In this document: piece by piece, positions 51,241 through 61,888 of the stretch
Position numbering within the stretch: the first letter of the stretch is position 1
Layout of the letters: every line of letters begins with the position of its first letter
Source of the DNA: Paracoccus aminophilus JCM 7686
Lineage (GTDB): Bacteria > Pseudomonadota > Alphaproteobacteria > Rhodobacterales > Rhodobacteraceae
DNA length: 64,000 bases
Assembly (NCBI RefSeq): GCF_000444995.1
Contig: NC_022043.1
Coordinates: forward strand, 1 to 64,000
Reading direction: 5' to 3'
Program-made: the position numbers and the translations under genes
Notes under the pieces: generated by a model
Told to the model about the DNA's origin: nothing
Seen by the model: the letters and a program-made list of their open reading frames with translations, nothing else
Databases searched by the model: none

Positions 51241-51912
51241 TTATTCCTTAACCGAGAACACGGCTATTTCCAAAAATTTCGCAACTCCTTTGCGCAATCC
51301 GCCGACGCCATGGTTCATATCTGCGTCGAAGATCAGGCTATCTCCGGCGTCGAGCTTGAAGCATTCTTTGCCGTAGGTATAGTCCATCCCGCCTTCCAGC
51401 ATATAAATGAACCCCATCCCGAAATCACGGCCCGTTGCATAGTTGCGCAGATTTTCTTTACTCAGCGTCACCAGCGACGGTTCAATTGACACGCCGTATT
51501 TGGTGACTCCTGCATTTCTGGACAAACGAAACCGCGGCGAGCTTTCAGCGCCGTCGCTTTCAGGATGCAACATCTCGCTGGCTTTGATGTGTTGGGTTTC
51601 AAAGCGTTCTTTATAATATTTCAAGAAGCTCGTGATCGGCACATCCAATGCCTCACTGAGCAATTGGAGCGTGGTTAACGACGCGCTGGCCTGTGCGTGC
51701 TCGACCCGAGAGATCATGCTGTTCGACAGCCCGGTCTGCTCTGCCAAAGAGGTCAGCGTTTCCCCTCTTTCGCGGCGCAGTTCGCGCAGGGCGCGTCCGA
51801 TGGCCACCTCCAGATTCCCGGTAAGTCCACCATCCTGCGGCGGCGCAGAGGGCGTCAGGTCGTCTATGGACTGAAAAGAAACGTCGTCCATCATCCGAGG
51901 TTCAAACTGCAT
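51241..51912 (-). CDS. XRE-family regulator with cupin domain
   Basis: A 223-residue two-domain regulator. LRRERGETLTSLAEQTGLSN and SMISRVEHAQASASLTTLQL are the Cro/CI-type helix-turn-helix (residues about 40-90). From about residue 140 a cupin fold follows (GFIYMLEGGMDYTYGKECFK, then LDAGDSLIFDADMNHGVGG). Such proteins (PuuR-like) respond to polyamines or amino acids. It is divergent from the iron ABC transporter across 235 bp, but its composition is less GC-rich than that operon. Confidence 0.82.
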   Translation of the reverse strand: MQFEPRMMDDVSFQSIDDLTPSAPPQDGGLTGNLEVAIGRALRELRRERGETLTSLAEQTGLSNSMISRVEHAQASASLTTLQLLSEALDVPITSFLKYYKERFETQHIKASEMLHPESDGAESSPRFRLSRNAGVTKYGVSIEPSLVTLSKENLRNYATGRDFGMGFIYMLEGGMDYTYGKECFKLDAGDSLIFDADMNHGVGGLRKGVAKFLEIAVFSVKE

Positions 51913-52147
51913 CTGAAACAGAGCCCTTGTTCATAAAGCCGTGCCGTCGCTGATCCTTGAAATCAAGAAGTAGGTCAGGTGACCGATTCTGTCAATCGGC
52001 GCAAAGATTGGCTTCAAGAGTGGGATCTCCACCACGCGGCGACGGCTGGAGACCCGGCCAATCTGTCGCGACTTGCGCGATAGACAAGGCGGCCCGACCG
52101 ACCGTAAAGAGCGGTGGGGCATTGGCCCAAGCTTGGAGGGCAGGAAC

Positions 52148-53239
52148 ATGGCGCAGGCCGCGCGCATCGCAGTCGAGCTTGAGGGATTGGTGCGCCGCTT
52201 TGGGTCGCGTGATGTCTTGAGCCGAATTTCACTGGCCGTGCCCGAAGGGCAGATCACCTGTCTGCTAGGGCAATCGGGCTGCGGGAAATCCACGCTTTTG
52301 CGGCTGATTGCCGGGGTGGACCGACCCGACGGCGGCAGGATCGTGATCGACGGCCGTGAGGTTGCGGGGCCTCAACGTTTCGTCGAGCCCGAAGACCGCC
52401 AGATCGGGCTGATGTTTCAAGATTACGCGCTTTTTCCTCATCTGAGCGTCGACGACAATCTGGCCTTCGGGCTGCGCGATCTTCCGAAATCCGCGCGCGC
52501 GGCGCGGGTCGCCGAAATCGCCGAGCGGATCGGCATCACCCATCTGCGCGATCACTTTCCGCATTCGCTGTCGGGGGGCGAGCAGCAGCGGGTTGCGCTG
52601 GCGCGTGCGCTGGCGCCGAAACCCGCGATCCTCTTGATGGACGAGCCCTTCTCGAACCTCGACCGTGGTCTGCGTGAGCGGGTGCGGCAGGAAACCGTCT
52701 CGACCTTGCGCCAGCTTGGGGCGACTGCGGTCATCGTCACCCATGACCCGCATGAGGCGCTCGCGGTCGGCGATCTGATCGTGCTGATGCGCGCAGGGCA
52801 GATCGAGCAGACCGGCACGCCTTACGAGATCTATGACGCGCCGCGCTCGCTTTATGCGGCCGAGTTCATGGGGCCCTGCAACCGGCTGACCGGGGTCTGG
52901 AACGGTCGGGCGCTGGAGACGCCGATCGGCACTTTTGCGGGCGATCTGGCCCTGAACGACGGCGAGCTGGCTTTGGCCTGCATCCGCCCACAGGCGCTGT
53001 CGATTGTCCCGGATGGTGACGGGATTTCGGCGCGGATTCTCGCCAAAACCTTCATCGGCGAAAGCGAGATGATCGACCTTCAGGTCCATCCTCTGGGCGA
53101 GCCTTTGCGCATGCACAGCCACTTCCGGGTGCCGATGGCGGTGGGCGCGCGGGTCGGGTTGAAGCTGAATGGCGCGCAGGTTCATCTTTTTTCGGCGCCT
53201 GATGACCGCGACAACTTGTCTCAACTGGCGAAAACTTGA
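52148..53239 (+). CDS. fbpC: Ferric-iron ABC transporter ATPase
   Basis: FbpC-type ATPase of 363 residues. LLGQSGCGKSTLLRLIAGVD is Walker A, LSGGEQQRVALARALAPKP the signature, AILLMDEPFSNLD Walker B and VTHDPHEALAVGD the H-loop. The C-terminal TOBE-like domain (from about 240) is regulatory. The start at 52148 has GGAGG and AGGA upstream; the frame is open further. First gene of an ATPase, binding protein, permease order. Confidence 0.85.
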   Translation: MAQAARIAVELEGLVRRFGSRDVLSRISLAVPEGQITCLLGQSGCGKSTLLRLIAGVDRPDGGRIVIDGREVAGPQRFVEPEDRQIGLMFQDYALFPHLSVDDNLAFGLRDLPKSARAARVAEIAERIGITHLRDHFPHSLSGGEQQRVALARALAPKPAILLMDEPFSNLDRGLRERVRQETVSTLRQLGATAVIVTHDPHEALAVGDLIVLMRAGQIEQTGTPYEIYDAPRSLYAAEFMGPCNRLTGVWNGRALETPIGTFAGDLALNDGELALACIRPQALSIVPDGDGISARILAKTFIGESEMIDLQVHPLGEPLRMHSHFRVPMAVGARVGLKLNGAQVHLFSAPDDRDNLSQLAKT

Positions 53240-53316
53240 TAAAAAGTGTAAGTCAATTGAGCGCATTCGGCTAATCTGTCGGAATGCTTCCTTCCGACCC
53301 GCTGAAAGGCCGAAAC

Positions 53317-54342
53317 ATGAAGATCGAACAGAAACTTTCCTCGCTCCTTCTGGCCAGCGTTATGCTGACCGGCGGCGCAACCAGTCTCGCCGCGCAAGAG
53401 CTGAATCTCTACACCTCGCGCGAGCCGGGTCTGGTCGAGCCGCTGCTGGCGGCCTTCACGGAATCGACCGGGGTCAAGGTCAATACGGTCTTTCTGAAAG
53501 AAGGTCTGGCCGAGCGCGTCGCCTCGGAAGGGGAAAGCTCGCCCGCAGATGTGCTGATGGCGGTCGATGTCGGCAATCTCGCCGATCTGGTCGACAAGGG
53601 CCTGACCCAGCCGGTCGAATCCGAGGCTTTGACCTCGGCGATCCCGGAAAACCTGCGCGATCCGGGCAATCAATGGTTCGCTTTGTCGATGCGCGCGCGT
53701 GTCATCTATGCCGCCAAGGACCTCGACCTTGCGAGCGTGACCTATGAAGATCTCGCGGATCCGAAGTGGAAGGGCAAAATCTGCATCCGCTCGGGCCAGC
53801 ATCCCTATAACACCGCGCTGATCTCGGCATTCCTGTCGCATCACGACGTTGCTGAAACCGAGAGCTGGCTCACCGGGCTCAAGGCCAATCTCGCCCGTCA
53901 GGCGGGCGGTGGCGACCGCGACGGCGCCAAGGATATTCTCGGCGGGATCTGCGATATCGCGGTGGCGAACTCCTATTATGTCGGGCTGATGCGCTCGGGC
54001 AAAGGCGGCGATGATCAAAAGGCCTGGGGCGATGCGATCAAGGTTGTGCTGCCCACCTTCAAGGACGGCGGCACCCATGTGAACATCAGCGGCGCGGCCG
54101 TGGCGAAACATGCGCCCAACAAAGCCGAAGCCGTCAAGCTGCTGGAATTCCTCGTGTCGGATGAAGCCCAGAAGATCTACGGCGAGGCGAATTACGAATA
54201 TCCGGTCAAGCCGGGCGTGGCGATCGATCCGATCATCGCCTCCTTCGGCGAGCTCAAGGTTGATCCGGTCCCGCTGACCGAGATCGTCAAAAACCGCAAG
54301 GAAGCCAGCGTTCTGGTCGACAAGGTCGGCTTCGACAACTGA
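53317..54342 (+). CDS. fbpA: Ferric-iron-binding periplasmic protein
   Basis: FbpA-type binding protein of 341 residues with signal peptide ending SLAAQ. LNLYTSREPGLVEPLLAAFT is the family opening; ADVLMAVDVGNLADLVDKGL is the hinge region; VANSYYVGLMRSG holds the tyrosine pair that binds Fe(III). The start at 53317 has AAAGG at good distance. A hairpin follows, so it may be made in excess over the permease. Confidence 0.87.
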   Translation: MKIEQKLSSLLLASVMLTGGATSLAAQELNLYTSREPGLVEPLLAAFTESTGVKVNTVFLKEGLAERVASEGESSPADVLMAVDVGNLADLVDKGLTQPVESEALTSAIPENLRDPGNQWFALSMRARVIYAAKDLDLASVTYEDLADPKWKGKICIRSGQHPYNTALISAFLSHHDVAETESWLTGLKANLARQAGGGDRDGAKDILGGICDIAVANSYYVGLMRSGKGGDDQKAWGDAIKVVLPTFKDGGTHVNISGAAVAKHAPNKAEAVKLLEFLVSDEAQKIYGEANYEYPVKPGVAIDPIIASFGELKVDPVPLTEIVKNRKEASVLVDKVGFDN

Positions 54343-54351
54343 AGGACAACA

Positions 54352-54375
54352 GGGGCAGCGCTTCGGTGCTGCCCC
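54352..54375 (+). terminator. Intercistronic hairpin behind fbpA
   Basis: GGGGCAGC, loop of eight, GCTGCCCC pairs perfectly, 10 bp after the fbpA stop. There is no T-run. It resembles the hairpin behind tmoX and probably sets the ratio of binding protein to permease. Confidence 0.5.
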
Positions 54376-56063
54376 GCTTTGAAATGACCACGCCGCTGCC
54401 GTCTCTTTCCGATCCTGCTCGACCCGCACGCCGCCCGCGCAGCCTGTGGTTTTACGCCAGCCTGCTGATCGCGGCGCTGGTGGCGGCGCCACTTGGCGCG
54501 CTGATCTGGCAGGCGGCGCAGGGCTCGGACGGGCTGTGGTCGCATCTTCTGGCCTATGTGCTGCCCCATGCGCTTGGCCAGACCGCGATGCTGATGCTGG
54601 GGGTCGGAGTGCTGGTCTCGATGCTCGGAACCGGAGCGGCCTGGCTGGTGACCGCCTATGATTTCCGAGGCCGGCGCGTTCTGGAATGGGCGCTGCTGCT
54701 GCCGCTGGCCGTTCCGACCTATATCGTCGCTTACGCCTATCTCGATCTGCTGCATCCACTTGGGCCGGTGCAATCGGCGATCCGAACGCTACTTGGCTAT
54801 GACAGTCCAAGGCAGTTCCGTCTGCCGGATATTCGCTCGATGACCGGCGCGATCATTCTTCTGAGCCTCGTGCTTTATCCTTACGTCTACCTGCCGACGC
54901 GAGCGATGTTTCTGACGCAGGCCGCCAATCTGGTTGAGGCCGCGCGCACACTGGGAACACCGCGCCGCAAGATCTTCTGGCGCATTGCCGTGCCGCTGGC
55001 TCGTCCCGCGATTGCCGTTGGCGTGAGCCTTGCGCTGATGGAGACGCTGAACGACATCGGCGCCTCAGAGTTTCTCGGCGTGCGCTCGCTGACCATCTCG
55101 ATTTACACGACCTGGGTCACGCGCTCTGACCTGCCGGGGGCGGCGCAGATCTCGCTGGCGATGATCGTGCTGGTGGTTGCGCTGGTGTCGCTCGAACGAT
55201 GGGCGCGGCGGCGTCAGCGTTACAGCACCAGCGCCCAACGCGCCCGCAGTTTCGCCCCGAAGCGTCTGACCGGACGGGCGCAATGGGCGGCCTTTGGTTT
55301 GGGCGCGCTGCCGGTGCTCTTTGGCTTTCTGATCCCGGCGGGCTTTCTTGCGGTCGAGGCTTGGCATCGCTTTCGCTTCGCGGGCCTGTCTGACCGTCTG
55401 CTGACCGAGGCCCGCAATACGCTGGCGATCTCGGCTGTCGCCACGGCGGGGGTGCTGATCTGCGGCCTAATCATCGCCTATACCGCCCGCGCCTTTCCCG
55501 GTCGCGCCATGCCCTTGATCCAGCGGGTGGCGAGCCTTGGCTATGCGATGCCGGGCACCGTTCTGGCGTTGGGGGTTTTGATCTCTGCCGCAAGCCTCGA
55601 CCGGCTGATTGATCGCAGCGCACAGGAGTGGTTCGGCGTCTCGACCGGGCTCGTGCTGATCGGCACCGGGCTCGCGCTCGGATATGCCTATCTCCTGCGT
55701 TTTCTTGCGATTTCCGTGGGCTCGATCGAGGCTGGGTTGACGCGGGTTCCGCAAAGCTACGACCATGCCGCGCGGACGCTGGGGCGCGGCCTGACCGGGA
55801 CGTTTCGCGACATCCACTTGCCGCTGTCGAAAGCTGCGATGGCCGCCGCCGGGCTGCTGGTTTTCGTCGATTGCATGAAGGAGCTTTCGGCCACCCTGCT
55901 GCTGCGGCCCCTGAACTTCGAGACCCTCGCGACCCATCTTTACGGAGAGGCCGCACGCGGCACCTATGAAGAGGCCTCGCTCGCTGCTTTGGCAATTGTG
56001 GCCGTCGGCATCTTGCCGGTCATTCTTCTGGCGCGGATCGGGCGCAAAGACGCGGATCGCTAG
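54366..56063 (+). CDS. fbpB: Ferric-iron ABC transporter permease, fused FbpB
   Basis: A 565-residue permease with two six-helix halves in one chain, as in FbpB. The EAA loops are LVEAARTLGTPRRKIFWRIA (about residue 195) and DHAARTLGRGLTGTFRDIHL (about residue 480), and VFVDCMKELSATLLLRPLNF is the FbpB-typical C-terminal region. The frame opens with a GTG at 54366 inside the hairpin; an ATG at 54384 behind it is equally likely. Confidence 0.87.
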   Translation: MLPRFEMTTPLPSLSDPARPARRPRSLWFYASLLIAALVAAPLGALIWQAAQGSDGLWSHLLAYVLPHALGQTAMLMLGVGVLVSMLGTGAAWLVTAYDFRGRRVLEWALLLPLAVPTYIVAYAYLDLLHPLGPVQSAIRTLLGYDSPRQFRLPDIRSMTGAIILLSLVLYPYVYLPTRAMFLTQAANLVEAARTLGTPRRKIFWRIAVPLARPAIAVGVSLALMETLNDIGASEFLGVRSLTISIYTTWVTRSDLPGAAQISLAMIVLVVALVSLERWARRRQRYSTSAQRARSFAPKRLTGRAQWAAFGLGALPVLFGFLIPAGFLAVEAWHRFRFAGLSDRLLTEARNTLAISAVATAGVLICGLIIAYTARAFPGRAMPLIQRVASLGYAMPGTVLALGVLISAASLDRLIDRSAQEWFGVSTGLVLIGTGLALGYAYLLRFLAISVGSIEAGLTRVPQSYDHAARTLGRGLTGTFRDIHLPLSKAAMAAAGLLVFVDCMKELSATLLLRPLNFETLATHLYGEAARGTYEEASLAALAIVAVGILPVILLARIGRKDADR

Positions 56064-56250
56064 CCGGTCGCCTCTCGGGAAGTGCGCACGGAGGCAGCGG
56101 GACGAGCTGCCCATGCAATCCATCCGACGGCAGAGCGGCGCATTTTTCGCGCCGAATGCGTGGCGGTAAGACAGGATCTCAAGAGCCTCCCGAAGATCCG
56201 GACATTTTGAAGATTCATCTCAGAGTTCGATCAGTTCTTTCGAAGCCGAG

Positions 56251-57388
56251 ATGTTCGGGATCCGCGACAATTCCGATCCGACCTTGACGGTCGTTGATGC
56301 CGAAGCCCGCGACATCGCCGCCAACCCGAAAATCCGAGCGCGCCACATCGACATGCGCAGCAACCTGCCGGGCGGAGGCGCCCGCTCAGTGGTGGGGTAT
56401 CACCCGCTCCCCGTGGCCATGGCAGGTGAGGCCGCGGCGGAGCTGCGCGATGTTGATGACCACTCCGATCCCACCATTCAGGCGAGACTGATCGAGGTGA
56501 CGCGGGTAGGCGTCGCGGCTCGGCGGGCCGGATATGCTCGAGGCTGCGCTGGCAAAGGAACTTGTCCGCCGCCTCCCAGGACTCGATCGCGCGCGCTTCA
56601 CCAATTCCGAGACCTCCCGAGTATCATGGCGATCTCGACCGAGCGCTGGGTCACGGGGCGCGCCAAGGCCGGGACCATGTGCGAGGGCTATTAAAGCGGG
56701 GTCCTGATCTTTGCCCAAGGCGGGTCTGATCTGAATTTGCCTTTCCTTCAGGAGATGCTCAATTGCGGCGATCTCGCGGGAATTGAGGCCGTTCTGCGGC
56801 AACAGGCCGATGACTCGCCCGAGGAATCCTGAAACCGATGCTCGGCGGCGGTGGCTGCATTCAAGCTAGCGACGACGATCTGAAGGTCCTGCGCCGCGTG
56901 GCTCAGAAGATCGGTGCGATCCTGATCTCTGACGAGGTGATAACCTCGCGCCTCGCCTTGGGCGGACTGCAATCGGTGGCGAGGATCATCCCCGATTTGA
57001 CGCCTTCGGGGGCCGCGCCGATCTGGTGGATCGCGTCGCCCCGACCACGCCCGATGCCGGCACCATGGCGGCACGTTTAACAAAAAATATCCTCTCGATG
57101 GCGGCGGGTCATGCCGCGCTGATGCAGGTGCCGACGGCAGAGACCTCGGCCCGGTTCAACGCCCTTGGCGACCTGCTCAAAATCGCGATGCAAGCCCGCT
57201 TTGAGCGCCGTGGCATTGCCGGTTGCGCGCTGGTTGATGGTCGCTCTTCAATCTACATTTCCTGCCGACAGGCAGCGTCGCGCCCGCGGCGGCCGAAAGC
57301 GTGGATCCGCGATCCGGCAAGCTCTGGCATCTCGAAATGATGCTGGCGGGGCAGTATGTTACACCGCGCGGCGTGATCTCTTTCTGAG
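56251..57388 (+). pseudogene. Decayed class III aminotransferase (glutamate-1-semialdehyde aminomutase-like)
   Basis: Remnants of one PLP enzyme can be read in order across several frames: LPGGGARSVVGYHPLPVAMA, then ALAKELVRRLPGLDRARFTN, then WVTGRAKAGTMCEGY ending in a stop where a His is expected, then MLGGGGCIQASDDDLKVLRR and GAILISDEVITSRLALGGLQ, then AARLTKNILSMAAGHAAL and LWHLEMMLAGQYVTPRGVIS. The DEV motif is still there. At least four frameshifts or stops separate the pieces, and the segment with the PLP lysine is degraded. It is the first gene of a decayed operon. Confidence 0.72.
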
Positions 57389-57427
57389 TGACTATCAGAG
57401 CGTTTTTCCGAAGGTGACGGGCGTCCC

Positions 57428-58244
57428 ATGAGCAGGCCCGCCACCATCACCTGTGCGCCGACCAGCGACGGCGACACGCCCGAGCAAAGCCCTCATGTCT
57501 CGGTGACGCTCGATGAAACCGTCTAAGATGCGATCGCGACCGGCGCGGCGATCCTTCATATTCATGTGCGCGACCCGGAAACCAAGCGCGGCAGCCGCGA
57601 GGTCGCGCTTTATGCCGATGTGGTCGCGCCGCGCCGCGCGGCGGGCTGCCCCGCGCCGATCAATCTGACCGCTGGCGTGTCGGCAGAGTTGTCTTCGGGC
57701 CCGATAGGCCTTTACAGCCCGCGCCTGAGAGCGATGTGAGGAATGCCGCGACCCGCCTTTGTCGGTCGAGGCGCGGCGGCCAAAGATGTGCAGCCGCGAT
57801 TGTTGCAGCTTCAGCTCGGACTTTGCCAATGAGACCGAAGTCAGCACCCGGTCATCGCTGAGTTTGAAGATCTTCTAACTCAGCCATCTGATCGGCGCAC
57901 TCGTGCGTGCGGGGAGGGTCTGACTGTGCCGCTGCCCGCTGGTGCAAGTCGTGCTTGGCCTGAAATGGGGCGTGCCCGTGTGGATGCGCGGCTGCTTCTC
58001 GCGATGTTGGACATGCCACCGGTCGGAAGCGCTTGGGTCGCTTTCAGTGTGGGGCGCGCCGATGGAAATCGCGGCGCGCTCGGGCGTGCCGGGAGGGCGG
58101 GTGCGCGTCGGGCTGGGGGACAATCGCTACCGCAGCCGTGGCGTGTTGGCACAATGCGGATTGGCCCTTGATGCTGCGGCCTTGGTAGCGCTCTTGGCCA
58201 TCGTCCGGCCACGCCCGAACAGGCGCGCGCGATCCAAAGCGTGA
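57428..58244 (+). pseudogene. Decayed beta-keto acid cleavage enzyme (BKACE/DUF849)
   Basis: The frame begins with an intact ATG and RPATITCAPTSDGDTPEQSP, then HVSVTLDETV, then a TAA stop (57525), then DAIATGAAILHIHVRDPETK in the same frame. Further on, APINLTAGVSAELSSGP, VLGLKWGVPVWMRG and GGRVRVGLGDNRYRSRGVLA are found in other frames. These match BKACE enzymes, which use acetyl-CoA and zinc; the HIHVRDP zinc motif survives. The gene is broken by at least one stop and several frameshifts. Confidence 0.72.
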
Positions 58245-58371
58245 CGCCGCCAAGGGTATCACCAAATCGTATTCAACCGTTTGAAGTATATATAAATATT
58301 CAAATCCGCCCATTTCAGTACCGCTCCATTTGATCGGATCGCCACGAAGTCCAGAATGAGGCGTGGCGCGA

Positions 58372-58537
58372 ATGGCTAATCCCGGCGCAGAATTCAGCGA
58401 TTTCGATCCCTTGCTGCGCGCCGTCCTGTCGAACGGCATAAAGTCGGTGGTGCGAGAGATGTCGAATCTCACCGAAAATACACATCGTTCAACGGGGATC
58501 ACCAATGCGCGCGACTTTTCTTGCGGGCTTTTGACCT
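58372..58537 (+). pseudogene. Fragment of hydantoinase B/oxoprolinase
   Basis: FDPLLRAVLSNGIKSVVREM and ITNARDFSCGLL look like the N-terminal 55 residues of a HyuB-type subunit. The frame then runs straight into sequence that belongs, in another frame, to the HyuA subunit. Most of HyuB has been lost, or the fragment was joined by a deletion. Confidence 0.5.
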
Positions 58538-59600
58538 ATGATCACCGCTTCGACCAATGCGATGGTGACGCGGCGCGCCACGCCAACCGTGCTGATTGGC
58601 ACACGCGACCATGCCGATGTGCTGACGCGGCGCGAGGCCTAGCGCAGAAGGGCTTGGATCTAGCGGCTCGACTATCCTGATCCCGTCATTGCCCGCAATC
58701 GCACTGTCGAGCTCGGCGACCGGATCGGCTCGCTCTGACAAGAGGTCGAGCGGCTTGCCGAGGGCCACGCCCCCGCGGCGTTTTGGCTACTGAGCCAAGC
58801 AGGGGGCGAGGCGATTGCCGTCAGCCTCAGCCGTCTCGTTACTTCGATCCCGCATGAATACCGCCGCAACATCGCGACTGATGCTGCGCCGCGGCCGTGG
58901 TCAATTCCTATATTGGCGCGTTGGTCGGGCAGACTATGGCGGACGACAGCTGACGGCCACTTGCACCGGAGGCATGATGCTCCCGAGGAGATCCGATCCA
59001 ATCCGTCACGTTCGGGTCGACCAAGGCGCCGGGTGCCACGCGATATCTCGCGCTCGGTCAGGATGTGGTGGTCGCGGATATGGGCACCACCACTTTTGAC
59101 GTGGCGGCGGTCCGCGCGGACCAGATCTTCGTGACACCCGAGGTGATGATCGATGAACATGACGTGCCGATAGTGGCCATCCGCGCGGTAGGCGTGGGCG
59201 GCACTTTGGCTGGGGCCAACGGTGGCGGGCTGCGGCATGTCGGGTCGTAACGCGCGCGCGGTGCGCCGTCCGGTCTGCGATGGCGCCGGCGGCAGGCTAG
59301 CGAGGGTGACCGCTGCCGAGAACGCTCTGGACATTCTCGATCCCGATTTCTTCCTGGGCGACGCGATCTCGCTAGACAAAAGGCGCGTCGAAACCGGCGC
59401 CGATGCGATTGCCGTGCGTATGGGAATCTCGCGGCTTGAGGCGGCCTCTGCGATCCACGCCACGTCGAGCCCCAAAATGATCGCGGCGATCGAAAAGAAT
59501 ACGGACAACGAGAGGCTGAACCCGTCCGACAGCCATGTGGTGGCCGGAGACGGCGCGACGGGCCGCCGTATCATGGGCATGACGGTCGAGGTCGTTTTGG
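58538..59600 (+). pseudogene. Decayed hydantoinase A/oxoprolinase
   Basis: Pieces of an ATP-dependent hydantoinase or oxoprolinase alpha subunit occur in order and in several frames: ITASTNAMVTRRATPTVLIG, then YPDPVIARNRTVELGDRIGS, then DVVVADMGTTTFDVAAVRAD (the ATP-binding DMGGTT motif, one Gly changed to Thr), then HDVPIVAIRAVGVGGTLAGA, and ILDPDFFLGDAISLDKRRVE. The N-terminus is absent and there are stops within. Not functional. Confidence 0.65.
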
Positions 59601-59665
59601 ACGGCAGTTATAGGGTGCGAATGCACATGAATCCAACCAACTGCCGGGTAAAAGGGAGAAGCGCC

Positions 59666-60440
59666 ATGATCAAACGGCATTCAGCCTGTCTGGGGCTGAG
59701 CTTCGCTCTTGCCGCCATGACTCCCATCTTGCCCCTCGGCATGTCTCGCGCGAAGGACCCGACCTTGACGCATCTGGTTTTGGTGACATGCGGCCCCTCG
59801 AATCCGCGGTGCAAGACCCTCACGCAAAGCATCCGCTGTGCCTTTGGCGACCGAGGTCAAGGTGTGGGTGCTTGAAAACGATCTCGATCCCCATCCAGCT
59901 CAATCAGCGGATGGCGCCCGACGTGATCATGGTCGAGCCCGCCGATAACAAGTGGCTGATCGGGACCATCACAAAGGCCACGGCCGCCGGGGTTGCGGCG
60001 CTTTCCCTCGCCGATCTCGCCATCGCGGGTCAGATCATCACCGACGATTACAGCCTCGGGAGATTCGCGGGCGAGCAAATTATCGAGTGGCTGAAGGTGA
60101 CGAGCCATCAGACGGCGAATGAGATCGCAATCACCGGGTCGGTGAGGACCATCATGGCGCCTGAACGCCAGCGCGGCTTCAGGGAGGCGATAAGGTCGTT
60201 GAGGTTCAGGCCAACACGTAAGACTCGGTCGAAAGCGGCCGCATGGCGCAGCAGCTTTTCGCTCAATGTCTCTGGCAGGGCGGTATTTAGGCCGTGCGCG
60301 GATGCCGATAACATGGCGATCCCGATCTTCGAGGCGATGCGGCCGCGATCCTCTTCTTATCGGGCATGCCCTATGAAAAATCATCATGGTGCCCAAGCAT
60401 CACGTGACCGCCGCCAATGCCGAGGCAACTGCCAAGGTCT
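59666..60440 (+). pseudogene. Decayed sugar-type periplasmic binding protein
   Basis: It opens with an intact signal peptide (HSACLGLSFALAAMTPILPL) behind GGGAGA, then after a frameshift continues as RMAPDVIMVEPADNKWLIGT and ITKATAAGVAALSLADLAIA, then AGEQIIEWLKV and APERQRGFREAIRS. These are the core strands of ribose/LacI-type binding proteins. The C-terminal part cannot be read as one frame. It precedes ATPase and permease remnants. Confidence 0.62.
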
Positions 60441-60460
60441 GCGGGAAACGACTGCAAGGG

Positions 60461-61810
60461 TGCCGCTTTTGTCCTTCGATCAGGTCTCGTTGCGCTACGG
60501 CAGCTTCAAAGCGGGGAATGAGGTGAGCTTCCCGGTCGGCGCGGGCGATGTGCTTGGAGATTGCGCGCAAAATGGTGCGGGCAAAGCAGAGTGATGCGGA
60601 TCCTCTCGGGCTTCATCGCCCGGACGAGGGCTGGATGGTAATCGACGGCAGCCCGCTGGTCTTCAAAAGCATGCGCGACGCGTAAGGACATCGCGTGGCG
60701 CTGGTCGAGCAGAAATTGAGCGCTATCCTGGCTTTGATCGTCGCTGAGGCCTCGCTTGGGGGAGAGTTGCCTTGGGCTGCACGACTGCCTGCCGCAAGCC
60801 GCGAGGATCCGCCGTCTTCATGCGGACCGCGTCGTGCGTCCCTATCCGTCCTGCCATCTCGGAGATCTTCCGATCGGCGGAAGGCAGCTTGTTGACCTCG
60901 GGCGGGCGATAGGACGCGAGCCGCGCCTTTTCATTCTGGATGAGCCGAGCGCGACCCGGAACGCCGCCGACATTGCCTATATCTTTGCGGCGGTGCGCTG
61001 GGTTGCTGCCTCGGGCTGCGATTCCCTCTATGTCTCGCATCGACTCGAGGAGGACCTGATGGTTTGCGACCGGGTCGGGATCATGCGCGATGAGGCGGTC
61101 ATAGCGGTCGCGCTGGTGGCGGACCTGAGCCAGGATCGACTCGTCTCGCTGGTGAGCGGTCCTGCGCCCGAGCCCCCGTGTCGGAACGGGGCGGTGCGCT
61201 CGGCTGAGATCGTGCTTGACCTAGCGGTGCGGTCTGCCGGTCGTGTTTGGACGGCTTTGACATGAAGCTGTCGACGGGCAGCATCTCTGTCATTGCAGGT
61301 CGGGGCGGATCGGGGGGCAGCGATGCCGCGCGCGATGGCGGGCTGATGCCCGGCGCGCGGGACAGGTTGACGATCGCGGGCAGCTCGGTGGCGCTTGGGG
61401 CGGCTGGCATCGATCGCCACGGGGATCGGATTTCTGTTGTCGCACGCAAGAGGGACGGGCTCTTTCTGTCGCGTCTGGTCGCCGGGAAGCTGATGGTAGC
61501 TCGCCCGCATGCCCGGTCGACCAGAGAGTTGTTGCGCGATTGTGGAACGGATCGCTATCCATGTCGGGATTGATACCAGCCGATTGCAACATCCGGTCGA
61601 CCAGCTCAGCGGCGGCAATCGACATAAGGCTTTCTTCGGCAAATGCCTTGAGCGTGACGATATCCGCGGGCTTTTGCGCGACGAGCCGACGCGTGGGGTC
61701 GATGTCGGCGGCCGGGCCGAGATCCATTGCCTGCTGCGCGCGCTCGTCGTGCGTGGGGCATCGCCCCTTCCGATCTTGATGCAGTTCCGGGCTTTGCTGA
61801 CGACGTAGTC
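60461..61810 (+). pseudogene. Decayed double ATPase of a sugar ABC transporter (RbsA-like)
   Basis: Two ATPase halves survive in pieces. In the first half, LLSFDQVSLRYGSFKAGNEV and GDCAQNGAGKAE (a damaged Walker A, normally GENGAGKST) are followed by a stop, then LPIGGRQLVDLGRAIGREPR, LFILDEPSATRN (Walker B) and YVSHRLEEDLMVCDRVGIM. In the second half, HPVDQLSGGNRHKAFFGKCL and DEPTRGVDVGGRAEIHCLL (the typical second-half motif) remain. Stops and frameshifts separate them. Confidence 0.68.
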
Positions 61811-61888
61811 GTGCGGCGCTCGGCGTGGTCATGTCGTAGCACCCCGCCCGCAACACCGACAAGCTGCGGCTGTTGTCGGATATGATGC

